DNA of 64,000 nucleotides from Paludisphaera soli (GCF_011064595.1 NZ_JAALJI010000006.1:124001-188000); one strand, 5' to 3'. Positions 50,872 to 64,000 are shown, counted from the stretch's first letter. Notes: a model not told the origin generated them from the letters alone. Numbers and translations: made by a program.

Positions 50872-50960
50872 CGTCGTCGTTCCTGCTCCGCTCGGGTCCG
50901 AGGTGGGGGTCCTACGGATAATCGAACGGCCGGGCCGATCGGCGTCAAGGCGGGGGCGGC

Positions 50961-52883
50961 TCAGCGGAGGATCCGCAGGTCCAGGGGCTTCTCGTCGCGG
51001 GCGACGTCGGCCTTGACGCGGGGGTCGGCGGCGGCGTCGTCGAAGCGGGGGCGGGTGGGGCCGTCGGGGCGGGCGGGGCGTTCCGGCGGGGCCTTGCCGG
51101 CGAGCAGGGCCATGCGGTCGGCGGCGAACTCGTTGTAGTGGACGGCCAGGACCCGGCGCATCTCCTCGATGGCGGCCTCGGTCTCCTGGGCGGTGTGGCC
51201 GCTGGAGACGATCAGCTCGGACATGGCGCCGTCGAGGTGGGCGCTCAGGTAGGGGACGACGCCGTCGCCGCCGGTGGGGAGCGGCTCCTCGCCGTCGTAG
51301 CCGATGATCGAGTGGAACGGCACGGAAGGCTCGATGGGGAGGTCGTCGATGGCGCGGAGGACCGGGTTGGCCACGCCGAGCTGGGCGACGCTGGTCGCGT
51401 AGCGGCGGTCCTTGAAGTCCCATCCCACGTCGTCGCCGCCGTTGAGCTTCGCCAGGGCGCCCTGGATGTCGACGACCTGCTGCGGCACCCGGATCAGCCG
51501 CGAGGCGATCCGGCCGATCCAGGCGTCCCCCATCGGGCTGCCGTGGTGGGGCGTGGCCACGAAGACGGCCCGGCGGACGGTCGGCACGGGGGCGAAGAAC
51601 ATGGTGTCCATCAGCATCCGCTTGGGCTCGTCGGCCAGCACCACGTCGTCGGGCGACTTGGCGGACGCGGCCTTCCAGAGCGAGTCGCCGCTGTCGCTGA
51701 CCATCAGGCGCGTGAGCACCCCCCCCATGCTGTGGCCGATCACCACCATCCGGTCCATCGCCGGGTCCTTCGCCTGGGGGTCGAAGTCGTCTCGGATCGA
51801 GATCAGGGACGACCGCAGCCGGGCGGCCGAGGTGAGGATCGGGTTGCCGGTGGAGTAGAAGAACATCCAGAACTGGTAGCGCTTGCGCAGCTCCGGGTCG
51901 CCGCGCAGCTCGTTGATCGCGTTGGTCCAGGCGGCGGGGCTGGACATCAGGCCGTGGACGAAGACGACCGGGATCTTGCCGGGCTGGTACGGGTCCATCA
52001 TGAAGATGCCCGTCTTGCCGTCGTACTCGGACGGGTAGAGGACGCCGAGGCCGCCGACGAGGTCCAGGTTCCCCTCGTGGAACTGGCGGGCGATCCCGAT
52101 CGTCATGTCGTAGGCCAGCGGCAGGGGCTCGCCGCCGTCCGGGCTCCAGGTCATGTCGGGGTCGCGCACCGGGTCGTGGAACTCCAGCACGGCCGGCGGC
52201 TCGCCCGGGCCGCCGGGGCGGAGGACGGCCGAGGCCGACCGGAAGAGCTGATCCGGGAAGTGCCGCTCGGACGGGTCGGTCAGGTCGACGGCGCCCTCGA
52301 TGACGCGACGGCGGTCCTCGACCACCTTGGCCATGCGGATGACCACCGGGGCGCCCACGCCGCCGCGCGCCATCGAGCGGTGGAAGCCCTTGACCTCGAA
52401 CTCCCGCGTGGGGAGGACCTCGCGCCAGAGCGCCGGGTCGTACAGGGCGACCCGGCCCGAGACGCCGATGCCGGACTGCGAGAGGGCGTCGGTCCAGGCG
52501 ACCTTCTCGGTCTTCACGCGGCGGTCGGCCGTGACCAGCAGGAATTCGATGGCCCGGCGGTACGCGCCCCGGCCGTCGACCGCCTCGGCGGAACCTTCGC
52601 CGCCGGCGCCCCCCTCGATCACGGCCGACAGGGCCTCCAGGGCGGCGTCCCGGAAGTAGGTGACGGCCCAGCCGGGGTGCTTGCGGTCCAGCTCCAGCCC
52701 GGTCTTGATCAGGGCGTGCGCGCGGCGGTTCCCCGCCGGGGCGAGCGTGGCCGTCTCCACGACCTCGCGCTTCTCTCGGTTCAGGATCGGCTTCTGGTGC
52801 ACCACGATCTGCGCGCAGCCGCCGACCGCCGTCAGGACGACGGCCAGGACCGAGAGCATCGCCGCACGCCGTCGTCGCATCAT
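50961..52883 (-). CDS. Alpha/beta-hydrolase lipoprotein
   Basis: This encodes 640 residues. A lipobox-type signal (LAVVLTAVGGC, Cys23) predicts lipidation. The C-terminal half is an alpha/beta hydrolase: the nucleophile is Ser385 in VIGHSMGGVL, with the oxyanion region VVFVHGLMSS upstream and HTAQE near 570 for the catalytic His. The N-terminal 270 residues have no recognised domain. The enzyme is probably a membrane-attached lipase or esterase of unknown substrate. The tail is Arg/Pro-rich. Confidence 0.85.
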   Translation of the reverse strand: MMRRRRAAMLSVLAVVLTAVGGCAQIVVHQKPILNREKREVVETATLAPAGNRRAHALIKTGLELDRKHPGWAVTYFRDAALEALSAVIEGGAGGEGSAEAVDGRGAYRRAIEFLLVTADRRVKTEKVAWTDALSQSGIGVSGRVALYDPALWREVLPTREFEVKGFHRSMARGGVGAPVVIRMAKVVEDRRRVIEGAVDLTDPSERHFPDQLFRSASAVLRPGGPGEPPAVLEFHDPVRDPDMTWSPDGGEPLPLAYDMTIGIARQFHEGNLDLVGGLGVLYPSEYDGKTGIFMMDPYQPGKIPVVFVHGLMSSPAAWTNAINELRGDPELRKRYQFWMFFYSTGNPILTSAARLRSSLISIRDDFDPQAKDPAMDRMVVIGHSMGGVLTRLMVSDSGDSLWKAASAKSPDDVVLADEPKRMLMDTMFFAPVPTVRRAVFVATPHHGSPMGDAWIGRIASRLIRVPQQVVDIQGALAKLNGGDDVGWDFKDRRYATSVAQLGVANPVLRAIDDLPIEPSVPFHSIIGYDGEEPLPTGGDGVVPYLSAHLDGAMSELIVSSGHTAQETEAAIEEMRRVLAVHYNEFAADRMALLAGKAPPERPARPDGPTRPRFDDAAADPRVKADVARDEKPLDLRILR

Positions 52884-53092
52884 CCGCCGTCGCCTCCGGG
52901 ACCCGGCCGAGGCCGTGGGAGAGGATCTCGGTGCGGATCCTAGCGACTTCGGCGATCCTGTCTGCGCCGGTTCGGAGCGAGCCGCGCCGGGAACCGCCGG
53001 ATCCCGGCGCGATTCTTCGCAAGATCCGGCCGGCGGCGGCGAGATCCGAGGGCGGATGACGCGAAAGGGACCCGACCGCCGGGGAGGCGACG

Positions 53093-53548
53093 ATGGACAT
53101 TCGCTCGGGGATCCGCGGCCGGCTGGGCCTCCGGTCCCTCACGCTGGCCTGCCTGGGCGCGCTCGCGGCCCTGGCGATCTTCTCGGTGCGCGACCACCTG
53201 GGGCGCCTCCGGCGGGATCCCGAGATCAGGCGGCTCCTCGTCCGGGGGACCGAGGTCGAGCCGGCCGAGGACGGCCGCTTCCCGTGGAGTTCCCTGGCGC
53301 GCGCCACATGGCGCGGCAAGGTGGCCGCCGCCCGGAAGCTCGTGGATCTCCAGGTCGATCCCGAATCGTCGGACCTGGACGAATTCCGCGCGCTCACCCT
53401 CGCCGTCGCCGAGGGCCGTTGGGACGTCGTCCGCGGGTTGCTCAGGCGCGTCGACGCCCCGGCCTCGCGCGACGGCGAGGGCGGTGCGCCGCCCGGCGAG
53501 GGGGAGGCGGGGGACGGGGTCCCTTCGAGCCGGGCGAAGCGGGAGTGA
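53093..53548 (+). CDS. Hypothetical membrane-anchored protein
   Basis: This encodes 151 residues. One N-terminal helix (LTLACLGALAALAIFSV) follows a basic start, then a helical region that resembles ankyrin-like hairpins (GKVAAARKLVDLQVDPES, EFRALTLAVAEGRWDVVRGLL). The tail is Gly/Glu-rich. No family is assigned with certainty. The ATG at 53093 follows GGAGGCG. It is convergent with the HtrA-type gene, 16 bases away. Confidence 0.6.
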   Translation: MDIRSGIRGRLGLRSLTLACLGALAALAIFSVRDHLGRLRRDPEIRRLLVRGTEVEPAEDGRFPWSSLARATWRGKVAAARKLVDLQVDPESSDLDEFRALTLAVAEGRWDVVRGLLRRVDAPASRDGEGGAPPGEGEAGDGVPSSRAKRE

Positions 53549-53564
53549 CGCGGCGCGGCCGGAA

Positions 53565-55115
<1,551 letters not shown>

Positions 55116-55405
55116 GCTCGACCCGGCCTTTTTCGCGAAGTGACCCCGGTGCAAACCCCAAGGAGGCAAGTCATTGTGCGGGCGGCCCTCGGGGAAATCA
55201 ACCGCCGTGGCGAGCCCCCCTCCCACCTCTCCCCCGACCTCCCGGCGGCCACCGCGACCCTCCCCGCGCATTTCCTTGGGATCCGGCGCGACGTCGCCTT
55301 ACCTTGTTCGGGAGGCTTGGTCTTTCCGTTCGCGCTCGGGCTCCGATCCGGAGCCGCCCGAACCGGGGCGACGATCGGGAACAGGACCACCTCGGAGCGA
55401 CGACC

Positions 55406-56467
55406 ATGATCCGACTCGGCCTCCCGGCATTCCTGATCGCCCTCTCCCTGGCCGACGGCTCGGGAGCGTCCGTCGCCGACGACCGGGTCTTCCCCGGCGT
55501 CGAGTGGGAGCACGCCTCGCCCGAGGATCGGGGGCTGGACGGGCCGACGCTCGACCGGCTCGCCGAGGCGCTGGGGGGCCGGGGTTGCGTCGTCCGGGAC
55601 GGCTACGTCGTGAAGGCCTGGGGCGACCAGACGCTCCGGACCGACTGGTACTCGTCGGTGAAGCCGCTCCTGAGCACGCTCCTGTTCTTCGCTGTCCACG
55701 AGGGGAAGGTCGCCGGCGTCGACGCGCCGATCCGGGACTTCGGCTGGGACCTGAAGCCGAAGGATCAGGCGATGACGTTCCGCCACCTGGCCGACATGAC
55801 GAGCGGCTACGCCCGCCCCGAGCCGCCGGGCGTGGCCTGGGCCTACAACGACTTCGCCATCCAGCTCTACCAGGAGACCCTCTTCGACCGGGTCTTCCGC
55901 GCCGAGGCCGAGGAGGTGGTCGGCCACCCGGACCGCCTGGGGCCGCTGCGGTTCCAGGACGGCCTGAAGTTCAACGCCAAGCGCCGGCTGAAGGCCTCGG
56001 TGCGCGACTTCGCCCGGATCGCATGGTTCTGGGCCAACCGGGGCCGCTGGGGAGACCGTCAGCTCCTCCCCCGCCGCGACTTCGACGACTGGATGCGCCC
56101 GGACGTCCCCGCCGGCCTGCCGCGCACGGCGAAGGCCGAGACCGACGACTACCTCGGCGTCGGCAGCTTCGGCGGCGGCTCGGACCACTTCACCGCGTCC
56201 GGCCCCGGCATCTACGGCTTCAACTGGTGGTTCAACGCCCCGCTCGCCGACCCGGCCCGCCGGACCTGGCCCGACGCCCCGCCGGAGACCGTCATGAGCC
56301 TCGGCTTCGGCGGCAATTGCACCGCGATCCTGCCCGACCTCCGCCTCGTCCTGGTCTCGGCCGAGGGGGACTGGGGCGAGATCCAGCCCGGCGACCCCGG
56401 CTCGAAGATGAACCTCCGCCTCAAGCGCCTGGCCGGCTCCGTGCGCGACGACGCCCCGATGCCCTGA
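55406..56467 (+). CDS. Beta-lactamase-fold serine hydrolase, secreted
   Basis: This encodes 353 residues with a signal peptide (LPAFLIALSLADGSGA). The SxxK motif is in WYSSVKPLLSTL, and the second motif is Tyr-Asn in AWAYNDFAIQLY, as in class C beta-lactamase-like esterases and peptidases. A Gly-rich block FGFGGNCTAIL-like (SLGFGGNCTAI) may supply the third motif. Members include esterases and peptidases rather than true beta-lactamases. The ATG at 55406 was chosen. It shares the upstream region with the protease gene. Confidence 0.88.
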   Translation: MIRLGLPAFLIALSLADGSGASVADDRVFPGVEWEHASPEDRGLDGPTLDRLAEALGGRGCVVRDGYVVKAWGDQTLRTDWYSSVKPLLSTLLFFAVHEGKVAGVDAPIRDFGWDLKPKDQAMTFRHLADMTSGYARPEPPGVAWAYNDFAIQLYQETLFDRVFRAEAEEVVGHPDRLGPLRFQDGLKFNAKRRLKASVRDFARIAWFWANRGRWGDRQLLPRRDFDDWMRPDVPAGLPRTAKAETDDYLGVGSFGGGSDHFTASGPGIYGFNWWFNAPLADPARRTWPDAPPETVMSLGFGGNCTAILPDLRLVLVSAEGDWGEIQPGDPGSKMNLRLKRLAGSVRDDAPMP

Positions 56468-56595
56468 TCCGACCGGCCCGGGGGAGACCCTCGGCGTCTC
56501 GTTTGACGCGGCCACGGGAGGTCCGATAAGATGCCCGGCGGCGGGGTCGAGGTATGAGCACGTCTGCGGACGAGGGACCGGCGAGGGGTCGCACG

Positions 56596-58764
56596 ATGCT
56601 CGAAACGGGACGACGCGCGGCGGCGGGGATGGTCCTTTGGCTCGCGGCGGCCGGCGTCGGCGCCCCGCCCCCGCAGGCGCCGGCCCGCAAGCAGGCGGCG
56701 GCCCCGGCCCCCCCCGCGGCGAAGGCCGCGCCGGGCCCGCGCTCGGCCGTGGCGTTCGGGTTCGGCGGCAAGCTGGGGCCGAAGGACGAGGGGTTCGTCC
56801 CCGGCTTCGAGTCGTACAAGCTCCGGTTCGGCCCCGGCGACTGGGCCGGCGCCCGGATCGTCATCACGAGCGCCTGGGGCGACAAGAACCCGGATACGGA
56901 CCTGTGGCACTGGCTCAACGGGCTGGAAGTCCGGACCTCGGACGTCCTGTCGGACAAGGACGGCGCCTACTTCATCTACTCGCTGGCCACGGCCAACGCC
57001 GACGACTGGATCGTCGCCAACTTCCGCTACACGCTGAGGGACGGCCGCAACGGCGTCGCGAGCGCCGTCATCCCCTACGGCGGCGACCCGACCATCCCGA
57101 GGGATACGATCGCGGTCCTGGGCTTCGGCGGCAAGCTGGGGCCGAAGGACGAGGGGTATCTCCCCGACTTCGAGTCGTACAAGCTCCGGTTCGGGCCGGG
57201 CGACTGGGAGGGGACGACGATCGGCGTCGCCATGAGCTGGGGCGAAGGGTCGGGCGCGATGGACCACTGGGGTTGGAAGGACCTGGCCGAGACCCGGACG
57301 TCCGAACTCCGTCGCGACGCGCAAGGGGCCTACTTCGTCCACTCGCTCCACAAGGAGGGCCACGCGCGTTGGGTCGCGTCGCTCTTCCGATTCACGCGGA
57401 AGGACGGCCGCCACGGCGTCGCCCGGGCGATCCACTCGTACCTGGGGGCGCTCGCCCCGCCGGTCCCGCACGGCGAGCCCGCCGGCTTCCCGTCCGCCCC
57501 GACGATCGCGGTCAAGCGTCCCCCGAAGCCGACCCCGCGCGCCCTGGCCGCGGCCCGCGTCACCCCCGCCGACCTGAAGTACCTGCAGGGCCTCACGGAC
57601 GAGCTGCAGGGGATGGAGCCGGAGGACGTCGCCGAGATCACCAAGCTGAACCTCGACGAGAAGCCGATCGACGACGCCGGCATGGCCCACCTGCGGGGGC
57701 TCAAGGCGCTCCGATCCCTCTCGCTCCGGAATACCCGCGTCGGCGACGCCGGGCTGGAGAACATCGCCGGCCTCCAGGATCTGCAGGCGCTGACCCTGAT
57801 CGGCACCCCCACGACCGACGCCGGGCTCCAGGTCGTCGGCCGCCTGGCGGGCCTGGTCGAGCTGCACGTCGACCAGACGCTGGTGACCGACGCGGGCCTG
57901 CGCTCGCTCCGGGGCCACAAAAACCTCCGCCAGGTGACCCTGACCACCACCGACGTGGGGGACGCCGGGATCTCCGCGCTCAAGGAGGTGCCCGACCTCC
58001 GCCGCCTGGTCCTCTCCAAGGACCCCGGCTACGTCAGCGAGCCGATCACCAAGGCCGGCCTGGCGACCCTGAGGACCTTCCCGAACCTGATGGAGCTGGA
58101 GCTGACGCACCTGCCGATCGGCGACGACGAGCTGGCGCAGCTCAAGGGGGCGCGGAAGCTCTACCTGCTGAACCTGTGGGCGACCCGGGTCACCGACGCC
58201 GGGCTGGTCCACCTCCAGGGGCTGCCGGAGCTGAACCAGCTCACGCTCGACGAGACGCCGGTCACCGGGGCGGGGCTGGGCGCGTTGAAGAAGCTCCCCG
58301 AGCTCAAGTACCTATTCCTGGGCTTCGGCGACATCGGCGACGCGGGGATGGCCCACATCGGCGAGCTGAAGGACCTGGAGGTCCTCCAGATCACCAAGGG
58401 GAACGTCACCGACGCCGGCTTCGCCCACATCGCCAAGCTGACGAAGCTCGACCGGATGCGCCTCCCGGACAACAAGATCACCGGCGCAGGATTGGCGAGC
58501 CTGCGGGGCCTGACCGCCCTGTATGAGCTCAACCTCTACTACAACAAGCTGGACGACGACTCGCTCGCCGTGTTCGCGTCGCTGCCGGAACTCCGAGACC
58601 TCTACATCTCGGGCGACCGGATCACGGACGCGGGCTTGGCCCACCTGAAGGGACTGGCCAACCTCCGCTACCTGAACATCTCGTGGACCAAGGTGACCGA
58701 GGCCGGCCTCGACGACCTCCGGAAGGCCCTGCCGGACCTGCGAATCGACCACGGCGACTTCTGA
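56596..58764 (+). CDS. Leucine-rich repeat protein with duplicated N-terminal domain, secreted
   Basis: This encodes about 722 residues. A signal peptide-like start (RRAAAGMVLWLAAAGVGA) is followed by two copies of a domain of about 115 residues, each beginning FGGKLGPKDEG and containing FESYKLRFGPGDW and later DG(R)xGVA. These are followed by about 14 LRR units of 24 residues with the pattern LxxLxLxxTxVTDAGLxxL. I do not recognise the N-terminal domain. The copies are also very similar at the DNA level (56761-56845 and 57124-57208). ATG codons occur at 56554 and 56596; the latter has a good GAGGGG site. Confidence 0.9.
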   Translation: MLETGRRAAAGMVLWLAAAGVGAPPPQAPARKQAAAPAPPAAKAAPGPRSAVAFGFGGKLGPKDEGFVPGFESYKLRFGPGDWAGARIVITSAWGDKNPDTDLWHWLNGLEVRTSDVLSDKDGAYFIYSLATANADDWIVANFRYTLRDGRNGVASAVIPYGGDPTIPRDTIAVLGFGGKLGPKDEGYLPDFESYKLRFGPGDWEGTTIGVAMSWGEGSGAMDHWGWKDLAETRTSELRRDAQGAYFVHSLHKEGHARWVASLFRFTRKDGRHGVARAIHSYLGALAPPVPHGEPAGFPSAPTIAVKRPPKPTPRALAAARVTPADLKYLQGLTDELQGMEPEDVAEITKLNLDEKPIDDAGMAHLRGLKALRSLSLRNTRVGDAGLENIAGLQDLQALTLIGTPTTDAGLQVVGRLAGLVELHVDQTLVTDAGLRSLRGHKNLRQVTLTTTDVGDAGISALKEVPDLRRLVLSKDPGYVSEPITKAGLATLRTFPNLMELELTHLPIGDDELAQLKGARKLYLLNLWATRVTDAGLVHLQGLPELNQLTLDETPVTGAGLGALKKLPELKYLFLGFGDIGDAGMAHIGELKDLEVLQITKGNVTDAGFAHIAKLTKLDRMRLPDNKITGAGLASLRGLTALYELNLYYNKLDDDSLAVFASLPELRDLYISGDRITDAGLAHLKGLANLRYLNISWTKVTEAGLDDLRKALPDLRIDHGDF
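56761..57208 (+). repeat. Intragenic direct repeat in LRR gene
   Basis: Bases 56761-56845 and 57124-57208 match at about 79 of 85 positions, 363 bases (121 codons) apart. They encode the start of the two copies of the N-terminal domain. Confidence 0.9.
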
Positions 58765-58781
58765 GCCGTCCCCGCCCGGTT

Positions 58782-59489
58782 TCAGCGGGCGAGGAACGGC
58801 CGGACGTGCTCGGCTAGGAGCTTGTAGCCCTCTTCGGAGAAATGGAGCCGGTCCTCGACGAACAGCTCGGGGCGGGCGCGGCCTTCCTCGTCGACGGTGA
58901 ACTCGTCGGCGTCGACGAAGCCGACGCGGGGCATCTCCAGGGCCATCTCGCGGATCAGGCGGTTCAGCTCGCGGCCCTTGTCCACCTCGCCCCAGCGGGC
59001 GGGGGCGGGGCTGAGGCCGATGTAGAGGATCTCGGCCTGGGGGAGGCGCTCGTGGACGAGCCGGACGAACTCGGCGAAGTCGGCCGCGACCTCGCGGGGC
59101 AGCCGGCCGGCGTGGATGTCGTTGCCGCCGGCCCGCAGGAAGATCTGCTTGGGCTCGAAGGGGAAGATCAGGCGGTCGGCGAAGTGGGTGGAGTCGGTGA
59201 TCTCCGAGCCGCCGAAGCCGCGATTGACGACCTTGTGGTCCGGGAAGTCCTGGGCCAGCGTCTTCCAGAGCCGGATCGTCGACGAGCCGATGAACAGGCC
59301 CCCCCCCTTGGCCGGCGGGGACTGCGCGTCGGCCGCCTCCATGGCGGCGATCTCGCTCTCCCACTTCGCGTAATCGTGCGCGATATGGCCGCGCCCGACC
59401 GGCTGCTGGCCGCGCAGCTCGGCCGTCAGCAGGCCCGCCCCGAGGATCAGGAGGAGGCTCGCGGCGATCGACGTCTTCTTGAGGTTCAT
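58782..59489 (-). CDS. SGNH/GDSL hydrolase, secreted
   Basis: This encodes 235 residues with a signal peptide (SIAASLLLILGAGLLTAEL). The SGNH blocks are visible: block I LFIGSSTIRLW with the catalytic Ser, block II NRGFGGSEI, block III RAGGNDIHAG with Gly and Asn of the oxyanion hole, and block V DRLHFSEEGY with Asp and His. Such enzymes act as esterases or acetylhydrolases on glycans or lipids. It is convergent with the LRR gene, 17 bases away. The start at 59489 was taken as given by the signal. Confidence 0.93.
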   Translation of the reverse strand: MNLKKTSIAASLLLILGAGLLTAELRGQQPVGRGHIAHDYAKWESEIAAMEAADAQSPPAKGGGLFIGSSTIRLWKTLAQDFPDHKVVNRGFGGSEITDSTHFADRLIFPFEPKQIFLRAGGNDIHAGRLPREVAADFAEFVRLVHERLPQAEILYIGLSPAPARWGEVDKGRELNRLIREMALEMPRVGFVDADEFTVDEEGRARPELFVEDRLHFSEEGYKLLAEHVRPFLAR

Positions 59490-59762
59490 CTTGGCAAGGG
59501 CCTCGGGCCAGGTTCACTGGGCGGTCCAGACGCCCCCTCGTCGGGCGGCGCGGACATATCCTGACAAGGCGAAAGAAAGCTCGCAAGGGGTCCGGTGCCG
59601 GCGATTCGAGAACGTAAATCTTCGGGGACCGGGCCGGCCCGAGTCGCGAAATCCGACGGCCGGCGGCGGCCGGGGTTCCGGGGCCCCCGGGGTTGCGTCA
59701 TCATGAATCCCGAGGGCCGCCGATTCGCGGCGGGCGTGGGAGCATCGCGGGAGGGCGGCACG

Positions 59763-60068
59763 ATGATCGGCGGCGAGAACGAGCGGCTGACGGGCGACCT
59801 GAAATCCGAGGCGGGCGAGGTCCTGGCCCCGGGGGTGACGGCGGAGATCGACAAGCTGGGGGGGATCCACGTCGTCGTGTTCCACCTGGCCGAGCGGGTC
59901 GTCGAGGCGGACCAGGGGCTGCGGTTCAGCGTCCGGGGGGGCCGCGAGATCGAGCTTTACGTCCCCGACGGCGGCGTCTGGGCCGACGGCACGGTGCGGG
60001 CGGCCGTCGTGAACGACACCGGCCAGCCCGCCTACGGCCTGGGCCTGGAGCCGTTCTCGGCCGATTGA
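59763..60068 (+). CDS. Hypothetical small protein
   Basis: This encodes about 101 residues starting MIGGENERLTGDLK. It is beta-rich with blocks IHVVVFHLAERVVEADQGLRF-like and REIELYVPDGG. No family is recognised. The ATG at 59763 has GGAGGG 7 bases upstream; the frame is open to 59595 but the extra part is Arg/Pro-rich. The gamma-glutamyltransferase gene follows 123 bases later. Confidence 0.6.
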   Translation: MIGGENERLTGDLKSEAGEVLAPGVTAEIDKLGGIHVVVFHLAERVVEADQGLRFSVRGGREIELYVPDGGVWADGTVRAAVVNDTGQPAYGLGLEPFSAD

Positions 60069-60191
60069 TCCCCCGAGATCGGGAGATGGGGCGGCCGGGC
60101 GTGGCGGGTGCGGGCGGAGACGTGTATGTTCGGTCGAGACCTCTCCCCCGGACGCCAACGATCCGCCGCCGTTCCCGAGGAGTCGCCGCGC

Positions 60192-61916
<1,725 letters not shown>

Positions 61917-62075
61917 GCGGCCGGTGGAGGCGGGGGGCTCGCGCTCGCGGTATAGTTGGGGGGTCGGCCCCGGCCGGGTGGCCCCGGCGCGCGGGCGGTT
62001 CGCGATCGACGGTCAGCCGCCAGGGACGCCTCGCGGGAGTCCGCAAGCCCGCGCGGCCGTGAAGGATCAAGCTTG

Positions 62076-64000
62076 ATGAATGCGTCGACGGTTCACCCCG
62101 ACACCAGCGGGTCGTACAAGCAATCGGCGGCCGAGGTGGTCGCCGCGCTCGGGACGGACGAGCGGCTCGGCCTCAGCCGGCAGGAGGCCCGCGAGCGGCT
62201 GGAGAGCTACGGCCGCAACGAGCTGACGGCGGAGGAGCCGGAGCCGGGCTGGCGGAAGTTCCTGGCCCAGTTCGGCGACGTCCTGGTGATCCTGCTGCTG
62301 ATCGCCACCGCGATCTCGGCCGCGCTCTGGCTCTACGAGCGCGACACCGCCCTGCCCTACGAGGCGCTGGCGATCTTCGGCGTGGTGCTGCTCAACGCCG
62401 TGATCGGCTACGTCCAGGAGTCGCGGGCCGAGGCGGCGGTGGCCGCGCTGCGGGCGATGACCGCCGACGAGGCGGCCGTGGTCCGCGAAGGCCGACGGCA
62501 CATGATCCCGGCCGGGGAGCTGGTCCCCGGCGACCTCGTGCTGATCGAGGAGGGGGATACGATCCCCGCCGACGGCCGCCTGGTCCGGTCCACGTCGTTG
62601 CAGATGGCCGAGGCGGCGCTCACGGGCGAGAGCCTGCCGGTCTCGAAGGACGTGGACCCGATCGCCGAGGACGCGGAGCTGGGCGACCGCCGCAACATGG
62701 TCTACAGCGGCACGTCGGCGACCTACGGCCGGGGCGCGGCGGTGATCACGGCGACCGGCATGGCGACCGAGATGGGCCGGATCGCCGAGATGCTCCAGTC
62801 GGCCCCGACCGAGCTGACGCCGCTCCAGGTCGAGCTGGCCCGCGTCGGCAGGATGCTGGGGGCGATCGTCGTCGTCATCGCCGTGGTGATGATCGCGACC
62901 ATCCTGCTGGTGGAGGAGGTCCGCGGGATCTCGGCGTTCTTCGACGTCCTGATCCTGGGCGTGGCGCTGGCGGTCGCGGCCGTGCCCGAGGGGCTGCCGG
63001 CCGTGGTGACGGCCGTGCTGGCGCTGGGGGTCCAGCGGATGGCCGCGCGGAAGGCCATCGTGCGGCGGCTGTCGGCCGTCGAGACGCTGGGCTCGGCCAC
63101 CGTGGTCGCCTCGGACAAGACCGGCACGCTCACCCGCAACGAGATGACCGTCCGGGTCGTCGCCGTCGCGAGCGGCCGGGCCGACTTCGGCGGCACCGGC
63201 TACGACCCCGAGGGGGCGATCGACTTCCGCGGGGAAGGGCCCGACGACGGGGCGCTCCGCGAGGAGGTCCGCCACGCGCTCTCGGTCGCCGCCCGGGCCA
63301 ACAACGCCGTGGTGCAGGAGCGCGAGGGCCGTTGGACCGTGCAAGGCGACCCGACCGAAGGCGCGCTCGTGGTCGCCGCCCGCAAGGCCGGGCTGGCGGA
63401 CGAGGCGCTGGAGGCCCGGTACGACCGCGTCGGCGAGGTGCCGTTCTCGTCCGAGCGCAAGCTGATGTCGACCGTCCACACCGACGCCGAGCGGCTGGAG
63501 CGCATCCTCGTCTTCACGAAGGGCGCCCCCGACGTCCTGATCGCCCGGTGCACGCACGAGCTGGTCGGCGAGGGCAAGCGGCCCCTGGCCGACGACCGCC
63601 GGGCGGAGCTGCTCCGCTCCAACGAGGAACTCGCCGGCAAGGCCCTGAGGGTGCTGGGCGTGGCCTCGCGCGAGCTGCCCGCCGACGCCCCCGAGCGCGA
63701 GTCGGTGGACGAGGGGGTGGAGCGCGAGCTGGTATTCCTCGGCCTCATCGGCATGATCGACCCCCCCCGAGGCGAGGCTCGCCAGGCCGTGGAGCGGGCC
63801 CGAGGGGCGGGCATCCGGCCGATCATGATCACCGGCGACCACCCCATCACCGCGTCGGTGATCGCGACCGAGCTGGGCATCTCGGCCGACGGCCGGGTGA
63901 CGACCGGCGCGACGCTCCAGCAGCTCTCGGACGAGGAGCTGGCGGCGACGGTCCGCGAGGTCTCGGTCTACGCCCGCGTGAACCCCGAGCACAAGCTCCG
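62076..64000 (+). CDS. P2A-type cation-transporting ATPase (partial, 3' end cut by window)
   Basis: The visible 641 residues start [19 protein letters not shown]. The N-terminal cation-ATPase domain is followed by helices ([19 protein letters not shown]), the TGES motif in the actuator domain, helix M4 with PEGLPAVVT typical of Ca2+-type P2A pumps, the phosphorylation site Asp347 in [18 protein letters not shown] of the nucleotide-binding domain and [10 protein letters not shown]. The final GDGxND motif and the last membrane helices lie beyond the window. It probably pumps Ca2+ (or Mn2+) out of the cytoplasm. The ATG at 62076 follows GAAGGATC. Confidence 0.95.
   Translation, partial: MNASTVHPDTSGSYKQSAAEVVAALGTDERLGLSRQEARERLESYGRNELTAEEPEPGWRKFLAQFGDVLVILLLIATAISAALWLYERDTALPYEALAIFGVVLLNAVIGYVQESRAEAAVAALRAMTADEAAVVREGRRHMIPAGELVPGDLVLIEEGDTIPADGRLVRSTSLQMAEAALTGESLPVSKDVDPIAEDAELGDRRNMVYSGTSATYGRGAAVITATGMATEMGRIAEMLQSAPTELTPLQVELARVGRMLGAIVVVIAVVMIATILLVEEVRGISAFFDVLILGVALAVAAVPEGLPAVVTAVLALGVQRMAARKAIVRRLSAVETLGSATVVASDKTGTLTRNEMTVRVVAVASGRADFGGTGYDPEGAIDFRGEGPDDGALREEVRHALSVAARANNAVVQEREGRWTVQGDPTEGALVVAARKAGLADEALEARYDRVGEVPFSSERKLMSTVHTDAERLERILVFTKGAPDVLIARCTHELVGEGKRPLADDRRAELLRSNEELAGKALRVLGVASRELPADAPERESVDEGVERELVFLGLIGMIDPPRGEARQAVERARGAGIRPIMITGDHPITASVIATELGISADGRVTTGATLQQLSDEELAATVREVSVYARVNPEHKL

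Overview
The window comes from a high-GC (roughly 70%) bacterium that is almost certainly a planctomycete, most likely of the Isosphaeraceae type (Paludisphaera/Singulisphaera-like). The main evidence is two adjacent DUF1559 prepilin-like proteins (30446-32165), two PEP-CTERM sorted proteins (19637-20272 and 32350-33216), many secreted sulfatase, glycosidase and LRR proteins with signal peptides, a Fae-like protein, and mostly single-gene transcription units on alternating strands. The placement is inferred from gene content. No rRNA, tRNA or CRISPR array was recognised.

Layout. 1-4661 holds small unknown proteins (one of the CPCC Cys-rich type), a secreted MsrA, a YkgJ-type Cys-cluster protein and a macro-domain protein whose start overlaps the YkgJ stop. 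4639-14698 carries a duplicated zinc-protease-like protein, a Gfo/Idh/MocA oxidoreductase, small membrane proteins, a ceramidase-like protein, a TlpA-type thioredoxin, a sulfatase and a two-repeat secreted protein. 14799-29411 is an island of predicted plant-polysaccharide enzymes (GH127, GH5-like, GH55/pectate-lyase-like, GH140/apiosidase-like, CE15) mixed with an LRR protein, a PEP-CTERM protein, a metallopeptidase/TIM-barrel pair, three small unknown proteins and an orphan Phd-type antitoxin. 29588-33216 holds a small membrane protein, a DUF2306 protein, the DUF1559 pair (one with an in-frame 81-bp duplication of its leader) and the second PEP-CTERM protein. 33510-45832 carries a 1110-aa hybrid sensor kinase, a lipoprotein, RtcA, RbfA, a PH-like membrane protein, a cupin, an NmrA-like SDR, a terpene-cyclase-fold protein and an alkaline-phosphatase-superfamily enzyme.

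45833-47517 is the most unusual non-coding stretch. It has a sigma54-like -24/-12 element, then a structured segment ending in the only textbook rho-independent terminator I found, then a RAYT-type transposase flanked on each side by a pair of 23-bp REP-like palindromes. 47518-64000 holds a Fae-like protein, two unrelated lipoproteins, a SYLF protein, an HtrA-type protease, a beta-lactamase-fold hydrolase, an LRR protein with a duplicated N-terminal domain, an SGNH hydrolase, a Tat-signal gamma-glutamyltransferase and the 5' part of a P2A-type cation ATPase cut by the window edge.

No single new multi-gene machine is obvious. The best leads are the RAYT/REP module with its neighbouring RNA candidate, the duplicated prepilin leader, the Fae-like and macro-domain proteins that appear to lack their families' catalytic residues, and several secreted proteins that have grown by internal duplication.
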